Shown here piece after piece: positions 1 through 6,199 of a DNA stretch of 6,488 nt. The notes below the pieces were generated by a model. That model searched no databases. It worked only from the letters and a program-made list of their open reading frames with translations, and was not told where the DNA came from. The DNA lies in NCBI GenBank assembly GCA_016650135.1, contig JAENWH010000114.1, positions 1-6,488 on the forward strand, in the 5' to 3' direction. The stretch's first letter is position 1, and each line of letters begins with the position of its first letter. The stretch comes from Peptostreptococcaceae bacterium (GTDB lineage: Bacteria > Bacillota_A > Clostridia > Peptostreptococcales > Anaerovoracaceae). The translations under genes were made by a program, and so were the position numbers.

Positions 1-48
1 ATAAGTCCCGTGTACACAGTCTGTTTCAAATTCATATATTTTTTTCAT
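1..48 (-). CDS. 5' end of an unidentified gene, cut by the window edge
   Basis: An ATG at 46-48 opens a frame that stays open to base 1, giving 16 residues that begin MKKIYEFETDCVHGTY. A purine-rich Shine-Dalgarno stretch (GGAAAGG, about 57-63) sits about 8 nt before the ATG, which supports real initiation. The reading frame does not continue the fructose-bisphosphatase relic upstream; stop codons lie between them (for example TAA at 96-98). Sixteen residues are too few to assign a family, and I do not recognise it. The gene is inferred only from the start codon and ribosome binding site. Confidence 0.5.
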   Translation of the reverse strand, partial: MKKIYEFETDCVHGTY

Positions 49-95
49 GATAATTTCCTTTCCTATTAGTACATTTAGCACCTAATTAATTTCTT

Positions 96-606
96 TTATC
101 GCTCCATTTTTATAAGCATATGAGGCGTAAATAAACTGCAGGGGTCATCTTTATATACATCATTTGCAAATATCGCAAGCTGTCTCAGGTTAATACCGTA
201 TCCTATCTCAAGCATATCAAAATTGTTGTAACTCATGTTTTGTCTTATGACATTTGTTATACATGCCCAGTTTCCGGTTGCCACTCCCATCCAAAGGATA
301 TCGTGGTTGCCCCATTGGAAATCAACATCGTGAAAATCCATGAGAAAATCCATAATATAATCAGGATGTGTCCCTCTGTCAAAAATATCACCAATTATAT
401 GAAGTCTGTCCACCGTTAATCTTCCAATGGTCTTTACTATCTGATTGATAAATGCCTCTCCCATCTGGCATGAAATGATTGAATTGATAATTTCCGAATA
501 ATAATGTTCTTTATTGGCTTGATCTTCTGCGTGCAGCAGTTCATCCATAATATATCCTGAATTCTCAGGCAATCTTTTGCAAGGAGTTGTAAATATTTTT
601 TTCCAT
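96..606 (-). pseudogene. fbp: Internal fragment of class III fructose-1,6-bisphosphatase (Fbp)
   Basis: The open frame encodes an internal part of the Firmicute class III fructose-1,6-bisphosphatase, a calcineurin-like metallophosphatase of gluconeogenesis that normally has about 640-670 residues. Counting from the TTG at 570-572, the metal-binding motif GDIFDRG is at residues 61-67 and GNHD at 88-91. Around them are family-typical stretches: RLTVDRLHIIGDIFDRG, FQWGNHDILWMG and GYGINL. About 150 N-terminal residues, including the first metal-ligand motif, and the whole C-terminal half are missing. The frame ends at TAA (96-98) soon after a DDPC..F.P stretch. Upstream the frame is open back to TAA at 609-611. 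An ATG at 604-606 with an AGGGCAGG-like Shine-Dalgarno is one base out of frame, separated by a run of seven A (596-602). No catalytic activity is expected. Family assignment is strong; whether the fragment is translated is unknown. Confidence 0.85.
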
Positions 607-646
607 GATTAAACCTGCCCTTTTATATTAGGTTATTCTGAAAAGT

Positions 647-667
647 TATCCCACAATTGGTGGGATA
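647..667 (-). terminator. Hairpin after murA, probable intrinsic terminator
   Basis: Arms 647-654 and 660-667 (TATCCCAC / GTGGGATA) form a perfect 8-bp stem with a 5-nt loop, starting about 9 nt after the murA stop codon. The following minus-strand sequence, ACTTTTC, is a short U-tract, so termination may be leaky and could allow some readthrough into the fbp relic. Confidence 0.65.
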
Positions 668-675
668 GTTTAATA

Positions 676-1938
676 TTAGTCTTCAATTCTTATTATAGTT
701 GCACCTAATTCTCTGAATTTAACGAGGAATTTTTCATAGCCTCTTTCAATATGGCAAATCTCTGAAATTTCCGTAACACCTTCAGCCATGAGTCCCGCCA
801 AAACCAGTGCCGCTCCAGCTCTTAAATCGGTAGCAATAACCTGTGCTCCCTGAAGCGTCTTTTCACCCTGTATGACAACACTCCTACCCTCAATTTTTAT
901 ATTTGCACCCATTCGGTTCAACTCCCCGATATGCATGTAGCGATTTTCAAAAACTGTTTCATTTACTGTACTTGAACCTTTAACTGTTGCAAGCAAAGAC
1001 ATGAACTGTGACTGCATATCTGTAGGAAATCCAGGGTACGGCAGTGTTTTTATATCAGTGGCAACAAGAGGATTAATATCTGCTTTGATTAAAATGCTCT
1101 CATCACTATATTCCACCACAACACCGCATTCTCTCAGTTTTGCTATAATTGGTTTTACATGGTCTGGCATAGCATTATTAATTAAAACGGTTCCCCTTGT
1201 AATTGCTGCTGCCACCATAAACGTTCCGGTTTCAATTCGATCGGGAATAACTGCATGCATTGTCCCATATAATTCTTTTACACCCTCTATTTTAATAGTA
1301 TCAGTGCCAGCTCCCTTTATTTTAGCTCCCATCTTATTTAAAAAATTAGCTAAATCAACAATTTCAGGTTCTTCAGCCACATTTTCTAGAATTGTGACAC
1401 CTTGTGCAAGAGTAGCCGCCATAATAATATTTTCTGTTGCTCCAACACTTGGAAAATCCAAATATATATTAGCTCCTATAAGTTTTTCTGCCGTTGCTTC
1501 AACATATCCGTGTCCTTCTGTTATTTTAGCTCCCATAGCTTGAAATCCTTTTAGATGTAAATCAATAGGTCTTGCACCGATGGCACAACCTCCGGGAAGT
1601 GCTATCCTGGCCTTTCCCGTTCTAGCAAGTAGAGCCCCCATTATTAAGATGGATGCTCTCATTTTCTTCACTAGTTCATAAGGTGCTTCCTCTGCTAGTA
1701 TTTCTTTGGTTATTATTTCAAGTCTGCTGTTTGTGTAATCCTCAATGACCGTTGAACCTACGCTCCTAAGTAATTTTGCCATTACATCAACATCTCTCAG
1801 TGCAGGGACTTCAAATAATTCGCACTTTTCCTTGGTTAAAATTGCAGCTGCCATTATTGGCAGTATTGCATTTTTTGAACCACTTATTGTTACCTCGCCA
1901 TTGAGTGGATTGCTTTTTTGTACCAGATATTTTGCCAC
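676..1938 (-). CDS. murA: UDP-N-acetylglucosamine 1-carboxyvinyltransferase (MurA)
   Basis: MurA transfers enolpyruvate from phosphoenolpyruvate to UDP-GlcNAc, the first committed cytoplasmic step of peptidoglycan synthesis, and is the target of fosfomycin. With the GTG start at 1936-1938 the protein has 420 residues, the usual family length. Visible active-site features: K22-N23 in SGSKNA, R94, the catalytic C118 in [11 protein letters not shown] with R123, D307 in PGFPTD, and R373 in DLRAGAAL. These correspond to E. coli K22, N23, R91, C115, R120, D305 and R397. The cysteine predicts the fosfomycin-sensitive form. A longer frame opens at a TTG (1948-1950), but that codon overlaps the GGAGGT ribosome binding site, so GTG is preferred. 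The gene has its own sigma-A-type promoter and a hairpin after the stop, so it is probably monocistronic. Many Firmicutes carry two murA copies; which one this is cannot be told here. Confidence 0.97.
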   Translation of the reverse strand: MAKYLVQKSNPLNGEVTISGSKNAILPIMAAAILTKEKCELFEVPALRDVDVMAKLLRSVGSTVIEDYTNSRLEIITKEILAEEAPYELVKKMRASILIMGALLARTGKARIALPGGCAIGARPIDLHLKGFQAMGAKITEGHGYVEATAEKLIGANIYLDFPSVGATENIIMAATLAQGVTILENVAEEPEIVDLANFLNKMGAKIKGAGTDTIKIEGVKELYGTMHAVIPDRIETGTFMVAAAITRGTVLINNAMPDHVKPIIAKLRECGVVVEYSDESILIKADINPLVATDIKTLPYPGFPTDMQSQFMSLLATVKGSSTVNETVFENRYMHIGELNRMGANIKIEGRSVVIQGEKTLQGAQVIATDLRAGAALVLAGLMAEGVTEISEICHIERGYEKFLVKFRELGATIIRIED

Positions 1939-1942
1939 ACTT

Positions 1943-1948
1943 ACCTCC
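1943..1948 (-). promoter_or_regulatory. murA Shine-Dalgarno that fixes the GTG start
   Basis: GGAGGT at 1943-1948 lies 4 nt before GTG (1936-1938). It overlaps the alternative upstream TTG, for which no comparable site exists, so the four extra residues MEVS of the longer frame are not expected in the protein. Confidence 0.85.
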
Positions 1949-1991
1949 AAACATATATTAACGTGTATGAAACACTTTATCTTCCTTAAAT

Positions 1992-2020
1992 ATTATACCT
2001 ACTATCATACATTTTTTCAA
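1992..2020 (-). promoter_or_regulatory. Sigma-A-type promoter of murA
   Basis: TTGAAA (2015-2020), a 17-nt spacer and a perfect TATAAT (1992-1997) match the housekeeping consensus closely. The transcript would start near 1985, giving a leader of about 47 nt before the GTG start. It sits between the abrB terminator and murA, in line with a separate transcription unit. Confidence 0.85.
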
Positions 2021-2038
2021 GTTATTAATACCATCTTA

Positions 2039-2071
2039 CAAAAAACAACAAAAAACCCGCCTAAGCAGGTT
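2039..2071 (-). terminator. Intrinsic terminator after abrB-type gene
   Basis: On the minus strand AACCTGC (2065-2071), loop TTAG, and GCGGGTT (2054-2060) form a 7-bp stem with one G-U pair, followed by a U-rich run TTTTTTGTTGTTTTTTG down to 2039. It begins 8 nt after the stop codon and separates this gene from murA. Confidence 0.85.
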
Positions 2072-2079
2072 ATTTTATC

Positions 2080-2322
2080 CTATAGCCCTTTAATTTCCTT
2101 CAGACAATTAGAGCAGACATTCCTTCCCCTGACACTTTCAACGTCCTTCGCATTCCCACAGAAAATGCATTGAGGTGCATATTTTTTCAGCATAATGAAA
2201 TCACCGTCAACATATATTTCTATTGGATCTCCTATACCTATTTCCAAAGTATTTCTCAACTCAATAGGTAAAACAATACGTCCTAACTTATCAACTTTTC
2301 TTACAATCCCTGTAGCCTTCAT
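2080..2322 (-). CDS. abrB: AbrB/SpoVT-family transcriptional regulator with Cys4 C-terminal tail
   Basis: The first ~47 of 80 residues form a swapped-hairpin AbrB DNA-binding domain: MKATGIVRKVDKLGRIVLP followed by ELRNTLEI, IEIYVDG and IMLKKY. This is the pattern of Bacillus AbrB, Abh and SpoVT, dimeric or tetrameric DNA binders that control transition-state genes. The C-terminal part differs from B. subtilis AbrB: C52-x2-C55 and C70-x2-C73 form a likely zinc-binding knuckle, a form I recall as common in clostridial AbrB homologues. The ATG at 2320-2322 is preceded by GAGAGG at a good distance. The gene lies 26 nt after the small membrane protein and ends at a strong terminator, so the two probably form a two-gene unit. 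The targets are unknown. The symbol reflects family and neighbourhood rather than proven orthology. Confidence 0.9.
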   Translation of the reverse strand: MKATGIVRKVDKLGRIVLPIELRNTLEIGIGDPIEIYVDGDFIMLKKYAPQCIFCGNAKDVESVRGRNVCSNCLKEIKGL

Positions 2323-2348
2323 ATTTTTACCTCTCTTTCAAACAAATA

Positions 2349-2672
2349 TCACTTTTCCTTATTAAATAAGCTCTTAATGGCTCCTAGTGTATTAACAATG
2401 ATTGTGAGTGCCTTTAAAGCGCTTTGATTTCCCTTTATTGATTCAGCAAAGCTTCCAACTGATACAGAAACATCTCCTACTATTGAATCAATTTCTTTTG
2501 CTCTGTCTGCTGCTATTGAAGTTATAACCTTTGAATCTTCCAGGATCTGATTGGCCAGTTTTATTGAATAAATCAAATTTTTCACTAAAACAATGCAATA
2601 TATAAGCAGTACAATTAACCCTATTCCGATAAAAATCAGCCCTATGTCTTTTAGGGATAGTGTGATTTCCAT
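2349..2672 (-). CDS. Small membrane-anchored helical protein, DUF948-like layout
   Basis: This 107-residue protein has one strong N-terminal hydrophobic segment (about residues 8-37, with IGLIFIGIGLIVLLIYCIVL) and then a mostly helical, soluble part with regularly spaced hydrophobic residues, ending in a basic tail (KSLFNKEK). No cysteine pair or catalytic motif is visible. The layout, one N-terminal anchor plus a coiled-coil-like amphipathic region, resembles DUF948/YtxG-type general-stress proteins of Firmicutes, but I cannot confirm the family from sequence alone. The ATG at 2670-2672 is preceded by GGAGGG about 9 nt upstream. It begins a unit with its own promoter and leads into the abrB-type gene 26 nt downstream. 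Function unknown; the pairing suggests a shared condition of expression rather than a shared reaction. Confidence 0.75.
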   Translation of the reverse strand: MEITLSLKDIGLIFIGIGLIVLLIYCIVLVKNLIYSIKLANQILEDSKVITSIAADRAKEIDSIVGDVSVSVGSFAESIKGNQSALKALTIIVNTLGAIKSLFNKEK

Positions 2673-2700
2673 ATATGTACTCCCTCCTAAATAATTTTCA

Positions 2701-2721
2701 TAGACTAGTTAACACTATCTA
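2701..2721 (-). repeat. Imperfect inverted repeat in the leader of the membrane protein-abrB unit
   Basis: On the minus strand TAGATAGT, spacer GTTA, then ACTAGTCTA form an 8-bp stem with one bulged base. It lies in the predicted 5' untranslated region, between the -10 box and the ribosome binding site. It is not followed by a U-tract, so it is not a terminator. It could be an operator or a weak leader hairpin, or chance in AT-rich sequence. Confidence 0.35.
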
Positions 2722-2750
2722 AATAATACTCAAATTATGTATGTATGTTC

Positions 2751-2779
2751 ATTATCTACCATAATATGGAAAAACACAA
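2751..2779 (-). promoter_or_regulatory. Putative promoter of the membrane protein-abrB unit
   Basis: TTGTGT (2774-2779), a 17-nt spacer and GATAAT (2751-2756) form a good sigma-A-like promoter about 80 nt before the ATG at 2672. The spacer contains a palindrome, CCATAATATGG (2759-2769), which could be an operator. The methyltransferase gene just upstream has no clear terminator, so readthrough from the tmk operon is also possible. Confidence 0.6.
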
Positions 2780-2794
2780 GTATTTTTTAACGAA

Positions 2795-3565
2795 TTATCT
2801 TTCGTAAATTTCATTAATTTCTTTGGAATATTGCGTGCCATCATAAATATTTAAATTTTTCATGAATTTCAGTTCAGGATTCCCGTTCTTAACACAATGT
2901 AACAAGAGTATATTTGGTTTTTTCCCTTCTCTTGGGGATACAAAACGAATCCCTTTTGGCTCAAGCTTATTAACCCTGCAAGATACGCAAATATCAATGA
3001 GCCGACTCGGCCTGTGAATCATATAAAAGTCTCCCCTTGTTTTAAGCAGTAAGGCTGCAGATCTGATAAAATCTTCCAGAAGTCCACTGGTCTCATGTCT
3101 TGCCAGCATTTTCGACATTTTTTCATTTTTTATAGCGCCATTGTTCAAAATGTATGGCGGGTTTGTTGTTACCATGTCAAAAGTTCCGATGAAGTCTTTA
3201 TTAATCACTTTTTCAATATCGGATACATCTCCGTGCAGGATCTCAGTTCTTTTTTCTAATCCATTTATCATAATATTTCTCAATGCTCGCTGAAAAGATT
3301 CCTTTTGGATTTCCAGCCCAAAAATTCTATCAATATCTGTTTTATGACTGAGAATTATAGGTACTATACCGGTACCAGAACCTAAGTCTATTGCTCTCTT
3401 TACTTTTAATCTTATGTTGTTTCCCTGTTCACCGCCTGTGGATGCAAAATGTGCTAATAAAACAGCGTCTACACCATAGCAAAAATCCTCAGGCTTTTGA
3501 ATAAGCCTGAGGTCTCCAAATCCAATACGATCTATTCTTTCGCCTTCTTCTAATTCTGTTTCCAA
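2795..3565 (-). CDS. trmN6: tRNA1(Val) (adenine-37-N6)-methyltransferase family protein (YabB/TrmN6, COG4123)
   Basis: A class I S-adenosylmethionine methyltransferase of 256 residues. Motif I is DLGSGTG (residues 60-66), the acidic residue of motif II is E85 in FGLEI, motif III has D113 in HGDVSD, and the N6-adenine catalytic motif NPPY is at 135-138 in MVTTNPPYILN. The N-terminal FCYGVDAVLLAHFA stretch (28-41) is typical of the YabB/YfiC group, which methylates A37 of valine tRNA in E. coli (TrmN6). The exact tRNA substrate here is inferred. The start is TTG (3563-3565), placed 5 nt after a strong AAAGGAG (3571-3577) inside the end of ricT; only 2 nt separate the genes. In B. subtilis yabB also follows yaaT, with yabA in between. 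No clear terminator follows the stop. Confidence 0.92.
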   Translation of the reverse strand: METELEEGERIDRIGFGDLRLIQKPEDFCYGVDAVLLAHFASTGGEQGNNIRLKVKRAIDLGSGTGIVPIILSHKTDIDRIFGLEIQKESFQRALRNIMINGLEKRTEILHGDVSDIEKVINKDFIGTFDMVTTNPPYILNNGAIKNEKMSKMLARHETSGLLEDFIRSAALLLKTRGDFYMIHRPSRLIDICVSCRVNKLEPKGIRFVSPREGKKPNILLLHCVKNGNPELKFMKNLNIYDGTQYSKEINEIYER

Positions 3566-3567
3566 AA

Positions 3568-4506
3568 TTACTCCTTTAAAAGTTCCTCGACCTCGGCTAT
3601 TGAAACGCCTTCTTCCTCTACAATTTCTTTTATAATATCCTTTTCTTTTTTTCGTTTTTTAGAATTGATACCAAGTCTTTCAATATCCTCTTTTTTATAA
3701 AGATAAAATTCAGTACTTAATTTTTCTGACTTGTCATCTGTTTTTTCTTCAAGCACTAATCTTGATTTTATAACATTTTCCAGTGTTTTCACATCCATTA
3801 CTACCGCCGTGCCATTAACAGTTTTTATTTTTTCTCCAATATCAGGCATTCCTCTTTTAAGTTCCAGATAAATATCATTTTCATATTTCAAACAACACAT
3901 TAGCCTGCCGCAGACACCCGAAATTTTAGTTGGATTGAGAGAGAGATTTTGAGCCTTTGCCATTTTAATTGAAACAGGCTCAAAGTCAGGCAACCATGTA
4001 TTGCAGCAAAGCCCCTTCCCGCAACTTCCTATTCCACCCATCATTTTGGATTCATCTCTAACACCTATTTGTCTGAGTTCAATTCTCATTTTAAATACAC
4101 TAGCCAAATCTTTTACCAGTTCTCTGAAATCCACTCTTCCATCCGAAGTAAAATAAAATATTATTTTACTATTGTCAAAAGTATATTCAACATCAATAAG
4201 TTTCATTTCAAGTTTATGTTTAGCCACCTTTTCCAGACAAAGCTCAATAGCTCGGGCTTTCTTATTTGTATTTTCCTCATGTTGCGCCTCATCCTTTTGA
4301 TCAGCTATTCTGATAACTTTTTTCAGTGGCATAATAATCTGTGTTTCAGGAACCTCTTTAATATCAGCTGTCACATTTCCAAACTCTAAACCTCTTGCTG
4401 TTTCCACAATTACATTAGTCCCTTGTTTAATATCCAGTTCATCAGGGTCAAAGTAATATACCTTGCCGGCCTTTTTAAATCTTATGCCTGCTACTCTTAC
4501 CATCAT
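3568..4506 (-). CDS. ricT: RicT/YaaT, PSP1-domain Fe-S protein of the RNase Y-associated complex
   Basis: In B. subtilis RicT (YaaT) joins RicA and RicF in a complex that carries [4Fe-4S] clusters and is needed for RNase Y-dependent mRNA processing, biofilm formation, competence and sporulation. The 312-residue protein starts with the family signature VRVAGIRFKKAGKVYYFDP. A PSP1 domain follows, and then a conserved cysteine region: C162, C167, C168 (GSCGKGLCCNTW) and C199, C204, C205 (GVCGRLMCCLKYE), the probable cluster ligands. The tail after about 280 is charged and probably helical. Two ATGs in tandem (4504-4506, 4501-4503) abut the holB stop. GGAGG lies 4 nt from the first and 7 nt from the second; the second aligns better with the family N-terminus as I recall it, so the protein may be 311 residues. 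Its partners RicA and RicF are not in this window. Confidence 0.96.
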   Translation of the reverse strand: MMVRVAGIRFKKAGKVYYFDPDELDIKQGTNVIVETARGLEFGNVTADIKEVPETQIIMPLKKVIRIADQKDEAQHEENTNKKARAIELCLEKVAKHKLEMKLIDVEYTFDNSKIIFYFTSDGRVDFRELVKDLASVFKMRIELRQIGVRDESKMMGGIGSCGKGLCCNTWLPDFEPVSIKMAKAQNLSLNPTKISGVCGRLMCCLKYENDIYLELKRGMPDIGEKIKTVNGTAVVMDVKTLENVIKSRLVLEEKTDDKSEKLSTEFYLYKKEDIERLGINSKKRKKEKDIIKEIVEEEGVSIAEVEELLKE

Positions 4507-5325
4507 TTATCCTCCAATTTTTAATATCATATTTTTTAACGAGTAAGCTGTATTTACTCCGATTTGAAGATCTCTTCTCGCTTCTTCTATATGGCTAACA
4601 ATTTTATTTATATCATTTATTTTATAAAGTCTGCTATTTTCTGTATTTATTATCAATAAGTCTCTGTAAACTCTTTCCATTCCATCCAAAAACTTCATAC
4701 TGGCTTCTTTATCTTTTAATATCCCATTTATTCTTGATTTTATTTTATAAAACGGTTCATTTTCTAGCAACATTTGAGCAATCTCTTCTTCGAACTCTAA
4801 CTTTTGTTTTTCATAGTTGGGGTTTTGTGGATTAATTCTGAAAATAACACATCTTGACAATATTGTTTGGGTCAGGTTTTGAATATTATTTGAAAGCAGT
4901 ATAATAACTGTTCCGGCTTGAGGCTCTTCCAACGTTTTTAATAATCGGTTCTGTGCCTTCAATGTCATACTGTCTGCATCCTTTATAATGGCAATATTTC
5001 TTTCCCCACTATATGGTTTGTTTGACAGCCTTATCTGCAGTTTATTTATTGCTTCATCTTTTGTATTCCCTTTATCAGTAACCTCTGCATAGTAAATGTC
5101 CTCATGATTGCCATGTTCTATTTTAATGCAGGACATACAGGTTTCACAACCTACTCCATGATTTGTCTCACATAGTATTGCTTTAGCAAATGAATTTGCA
5201 AAAGCAAGTTTATCTGTATAATAATCCCCTTCGAAAATATAAGCATGCGTAACGCCTTTTCCACGTATTGTATCACCAAGCCGCTTAATTAGTTGATCAT
5301 TTCCCATAATATTACTAAAGGTCAT
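4507..5325 (-). CDS. holB: DNA polymerase III delta prime-like subunit (HolB)
   Basis: A clamp-loader subunit with a RecA/AAA+-like fold that helps load the beta clamp during replication. At 272 residues it is shorter than B. subtilis HolB (about 330), mainly in the C-terminal collar domain. Visible features: HAYIFEG (27-33) at the P-loop position, zinc-binding cysteines C52, C60, C63 and C66, IIKDADSM (113-120) at Walker B, AQNRLLKTLEEP (124-135), and the SRC motif (157-159). The Walker A site is degenerate: G33 and K39 remain, but the second glycine is D38 and the Ser/Thr is L40. ATP binding is therefore not expected, as in E. coli delta prime. This argues for HolB rather than DnaX. ATG overlaps the tmk stop (ATGA, 4 nt) and a GAGGG site lies within tmk, indicating translational coupling. 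The gene order tmk-holB-ricT supports the call. Confidence 0.93.
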   Translation of the reverse strand: MTFSNIMGNDQLIKRLGDTIRGKGVTHAYIFEGDYYTDKLAFANSFAKAILCETNHGVGCETCMSCIKIEHGNHEDIYYAEVTDKGNTKDEAINKLQIRLSNKPYSGERNIAIIKDADSMTLKAQNRLLKTLEEPQAGTVIILLSNNIQNLTQTILSRCVIFRINPQNPNYEKQKLEFEEEIAQMLLENEPFYKIKSRINGILKDKEASMKFLDGMERVYRDLLIINTENSRLYKINDINKIVSHIEEARRDLQIGVNTAYSLKNMILKIGG

Positions 5326-5954
5326 AAATTTCCCTCTTTTTTTAACAAAAGCTTTTCAAGATGCAATTCAATTTCCTTTTCAATTTCCACAATTGACCTG
5401 GTTGCATCAATTATAATTATCCTGTTTGGATTGCGTTTTGCCAATTCCATATATCCCTGATATACATCTTCATGGAATTTATTTTGTTCTAGTTCCAGTC
5501 TGTCATATTCTCTCTTTATCCTGCCTTTTCCAATACTAGGTTCTAACAAAAGTAAAAAAGTAATGTCAGGGGTTATCCCTCTGACAGCAAATTCATTTAT
5601 GATTCTAACCTGATCTCCAAGTTTTCTACCATAACCCTGATAGGCGATTGATGAATCCATAAATCTGTCACAAATCACTGTTTTGTTTGCTTCCAGTGCT
5701 GGAAGAATAACTTGAATAACATGCTGAGATCTTGCCGCCGCATAAAGGAGAGCCTCTGTGAGACTATCCATCTCAGAATTTTTCACATCTAAAATTATTT
5801 TCCTGATATTTTCGCTAATGGCAGTTCCTCCTGGTTCTCTTGTTAGAACTGTTTCCAAACCTTTATTCTCAAGTTTTTTTTTGAGTTTTTTAATTTGCGT
5901 GCTTTTTCCGGAACCATCAGGGCCTTCAAATGTGATAAATAAGCCTCTATTCAT
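5322..5954 (-). CDS. tmk: Thymidylate (dTMP) kinase
   Basis: Tmk phosphorylates dTMP to dTDP with ATP, an essential step in dTTP supply. The 210-residue length is normal. The P-loop GPDGSGKST is at residues 11-19, the substrate-binding TREPGGT at 38-44, the DRF motif at 96-98 followed by DSSIAYQG, and the LID region with several arginines at about 144-154 (GRIKREYDRLE). A very good GGAGG lies 5 nt before the ATG (5952-5954) and overlaps the stop codon of the upstream 36-codon gene, which suggests translational coupling. The last 4 nt overlap holB. Together with the next three genes it forms a compact operon joining nucleotide supply, replication and RNA maturation, as in B. subtilis. Confidence 0.97.
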   Translation of the reverse strand: MNRGLFITFEGPDGSGKSTQIKKLKKKLENKGLETVLTREPGGTAISENIRKIILDVKNSEMDSLTEALLYAAARSQHVIQVILPALEANKTVICDRFMDSSIAYQGYGRKLGDQVRIINEFAVRGITPDITFLLLLEPSIGKGRIKREYDRLELEQNKFHEDVYQGYMELAKRNPNRIIIIDATRSIVEIEKEIELHLEKLLLKKEGNL

Positions 5955-5963
5955 AAATTCCTC

Positions 5964-6074
5964 CTACCTGTTATTTTTCAACGCTGAATCAATTAGCCTG
6001 GAAAGTAATACTATTGATAAATACCCAATTGGAATACTTAATAAAACAACAAAAGCAATTTTCATTATTAACAT
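5964..6074 (-). CDS. 36-residue single-pass membrane peptide upstream of tmk
   Basis: A short frame from ATG (6072-6074) to TAG (5964-5966) encodes 36 residues. It begins MLIMKIAFVVLLSIPIGYL, continues hydrophobic to about residue 24, and ends in a polar basic tail (RLIDSALKNNR). One transmembrane helix is predicted by eye, with the basic tail probably cytoplasmic. AAGAAGG lies 7 nt before the ATG, a candidate promoter lies about 35-60 nt upstream, and the stop codon overlaps the tmk ribosome binding site, all as expected of a true first gene in the operon. I do not recognise the family. A role as a leader cistron that passes ribosomes on to tmk is one possibility, a functional membrane peptide another. 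It holds no cysteines, so it is not a CsfB/Gin-like zinc protein, which occupies a comparable place in B. subtilis. Confidence 0.65.
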   Translation of the reverse strand: MLIMKIAFVVLLSIPIGYLSIVLLSRLIDSALKNNR

Positions 6075-6107
6075 AATTATACCTTCTTTACCTTTATATA
6101 CTTAAAT

Positions 6108-6136
6108 ATTATAACATATTTCAACGTTTATTAAAA
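6108..6136 (-). promoter_or_regulatory. Candidate promoter of the tmk operon
   Basis: A perfect TATAAT (6108-6113) preceded by TG one base upstream forms an extended -10 element (TGTTATAAT). At 17 nt spacing the -35 position holds only TTTTAA (6131-6136), which is weak; extended -10 promoters tolerate this. An alternative reading uses TTGAAA (6119-6124) with an 18-nt spacer to TATATA. The site lies just after the rRNA terminator and before the 36-codon gene. Confidence 0.6.
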
Positions 6137-6160
6137 TATAATTTATATGTAAATTAAAAT

Positions 6161-6196
6161 AGAAAAAAGACATCCCTAATGGGATGTCTTTTTTCT
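6161..6196 (-). terminator. Strong intrinsic terminator of the rRNA operon
   Basis: A perfect 16-bp inverted repeat, AGAAAAAAGACATCCC (6161-6176) and its complement (6181-6196), with a 4-nt loop. On the minus strand the stem is GC-rich near the loop and ends in TTTTTT, directly after 5S rRNA. Because each arm carries an A or T run, it could work in both directions. Confidence 0.95.
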
Positions 6197-6199
6197 AAA

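Noticed and set aside
1001..1543. Plus-strand open frame of 180 codons within murA
   Set aside because: It lies wholly antisense to murA, whose active-site motifs are intact; the product shows no family features and is a shadow of murA codon usage.
1745..2173. Plus-strand open frame spanning the murA start, its promoter and the abrB-type gene
   Set aside because: It runs across a clear promoter and terminator on the opposite strand and has a low-complexity, incoherent product.
2080..2672. Toxin-antitoxin module (AbrB-like antitoxin with small membrane toxin)
   Set aside because: The regulator has the full AbrB/SpoVT pattern and a zinc tail, and the partner is a 107-residue anchored helical protein rather than a short toxin; the neighbourhood matches the chromosomal abrB locus.
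2795..2830. Terminator after the tRNA methyltransferase gene
   Set aside because: Only a 5-bp ACGAA/TTCGT stem is present, it overlaps the end of the coding sequence, and it is followed by A-rich rather than U-rich sequence.
4069..4389. Plus-strand open frame within ricT
   Set aside because: Antisense to the conserved ricT coding sequence, no ribosome binding site of note and no recognisable domain.
5758..6105. Plus-strand open frame over the tmk start and the 36-codon gene
   Set aside because: Antisense to the tmk P-loop region; the hydrophobic tail merely mirrors the AT-rich intergenic sequence.
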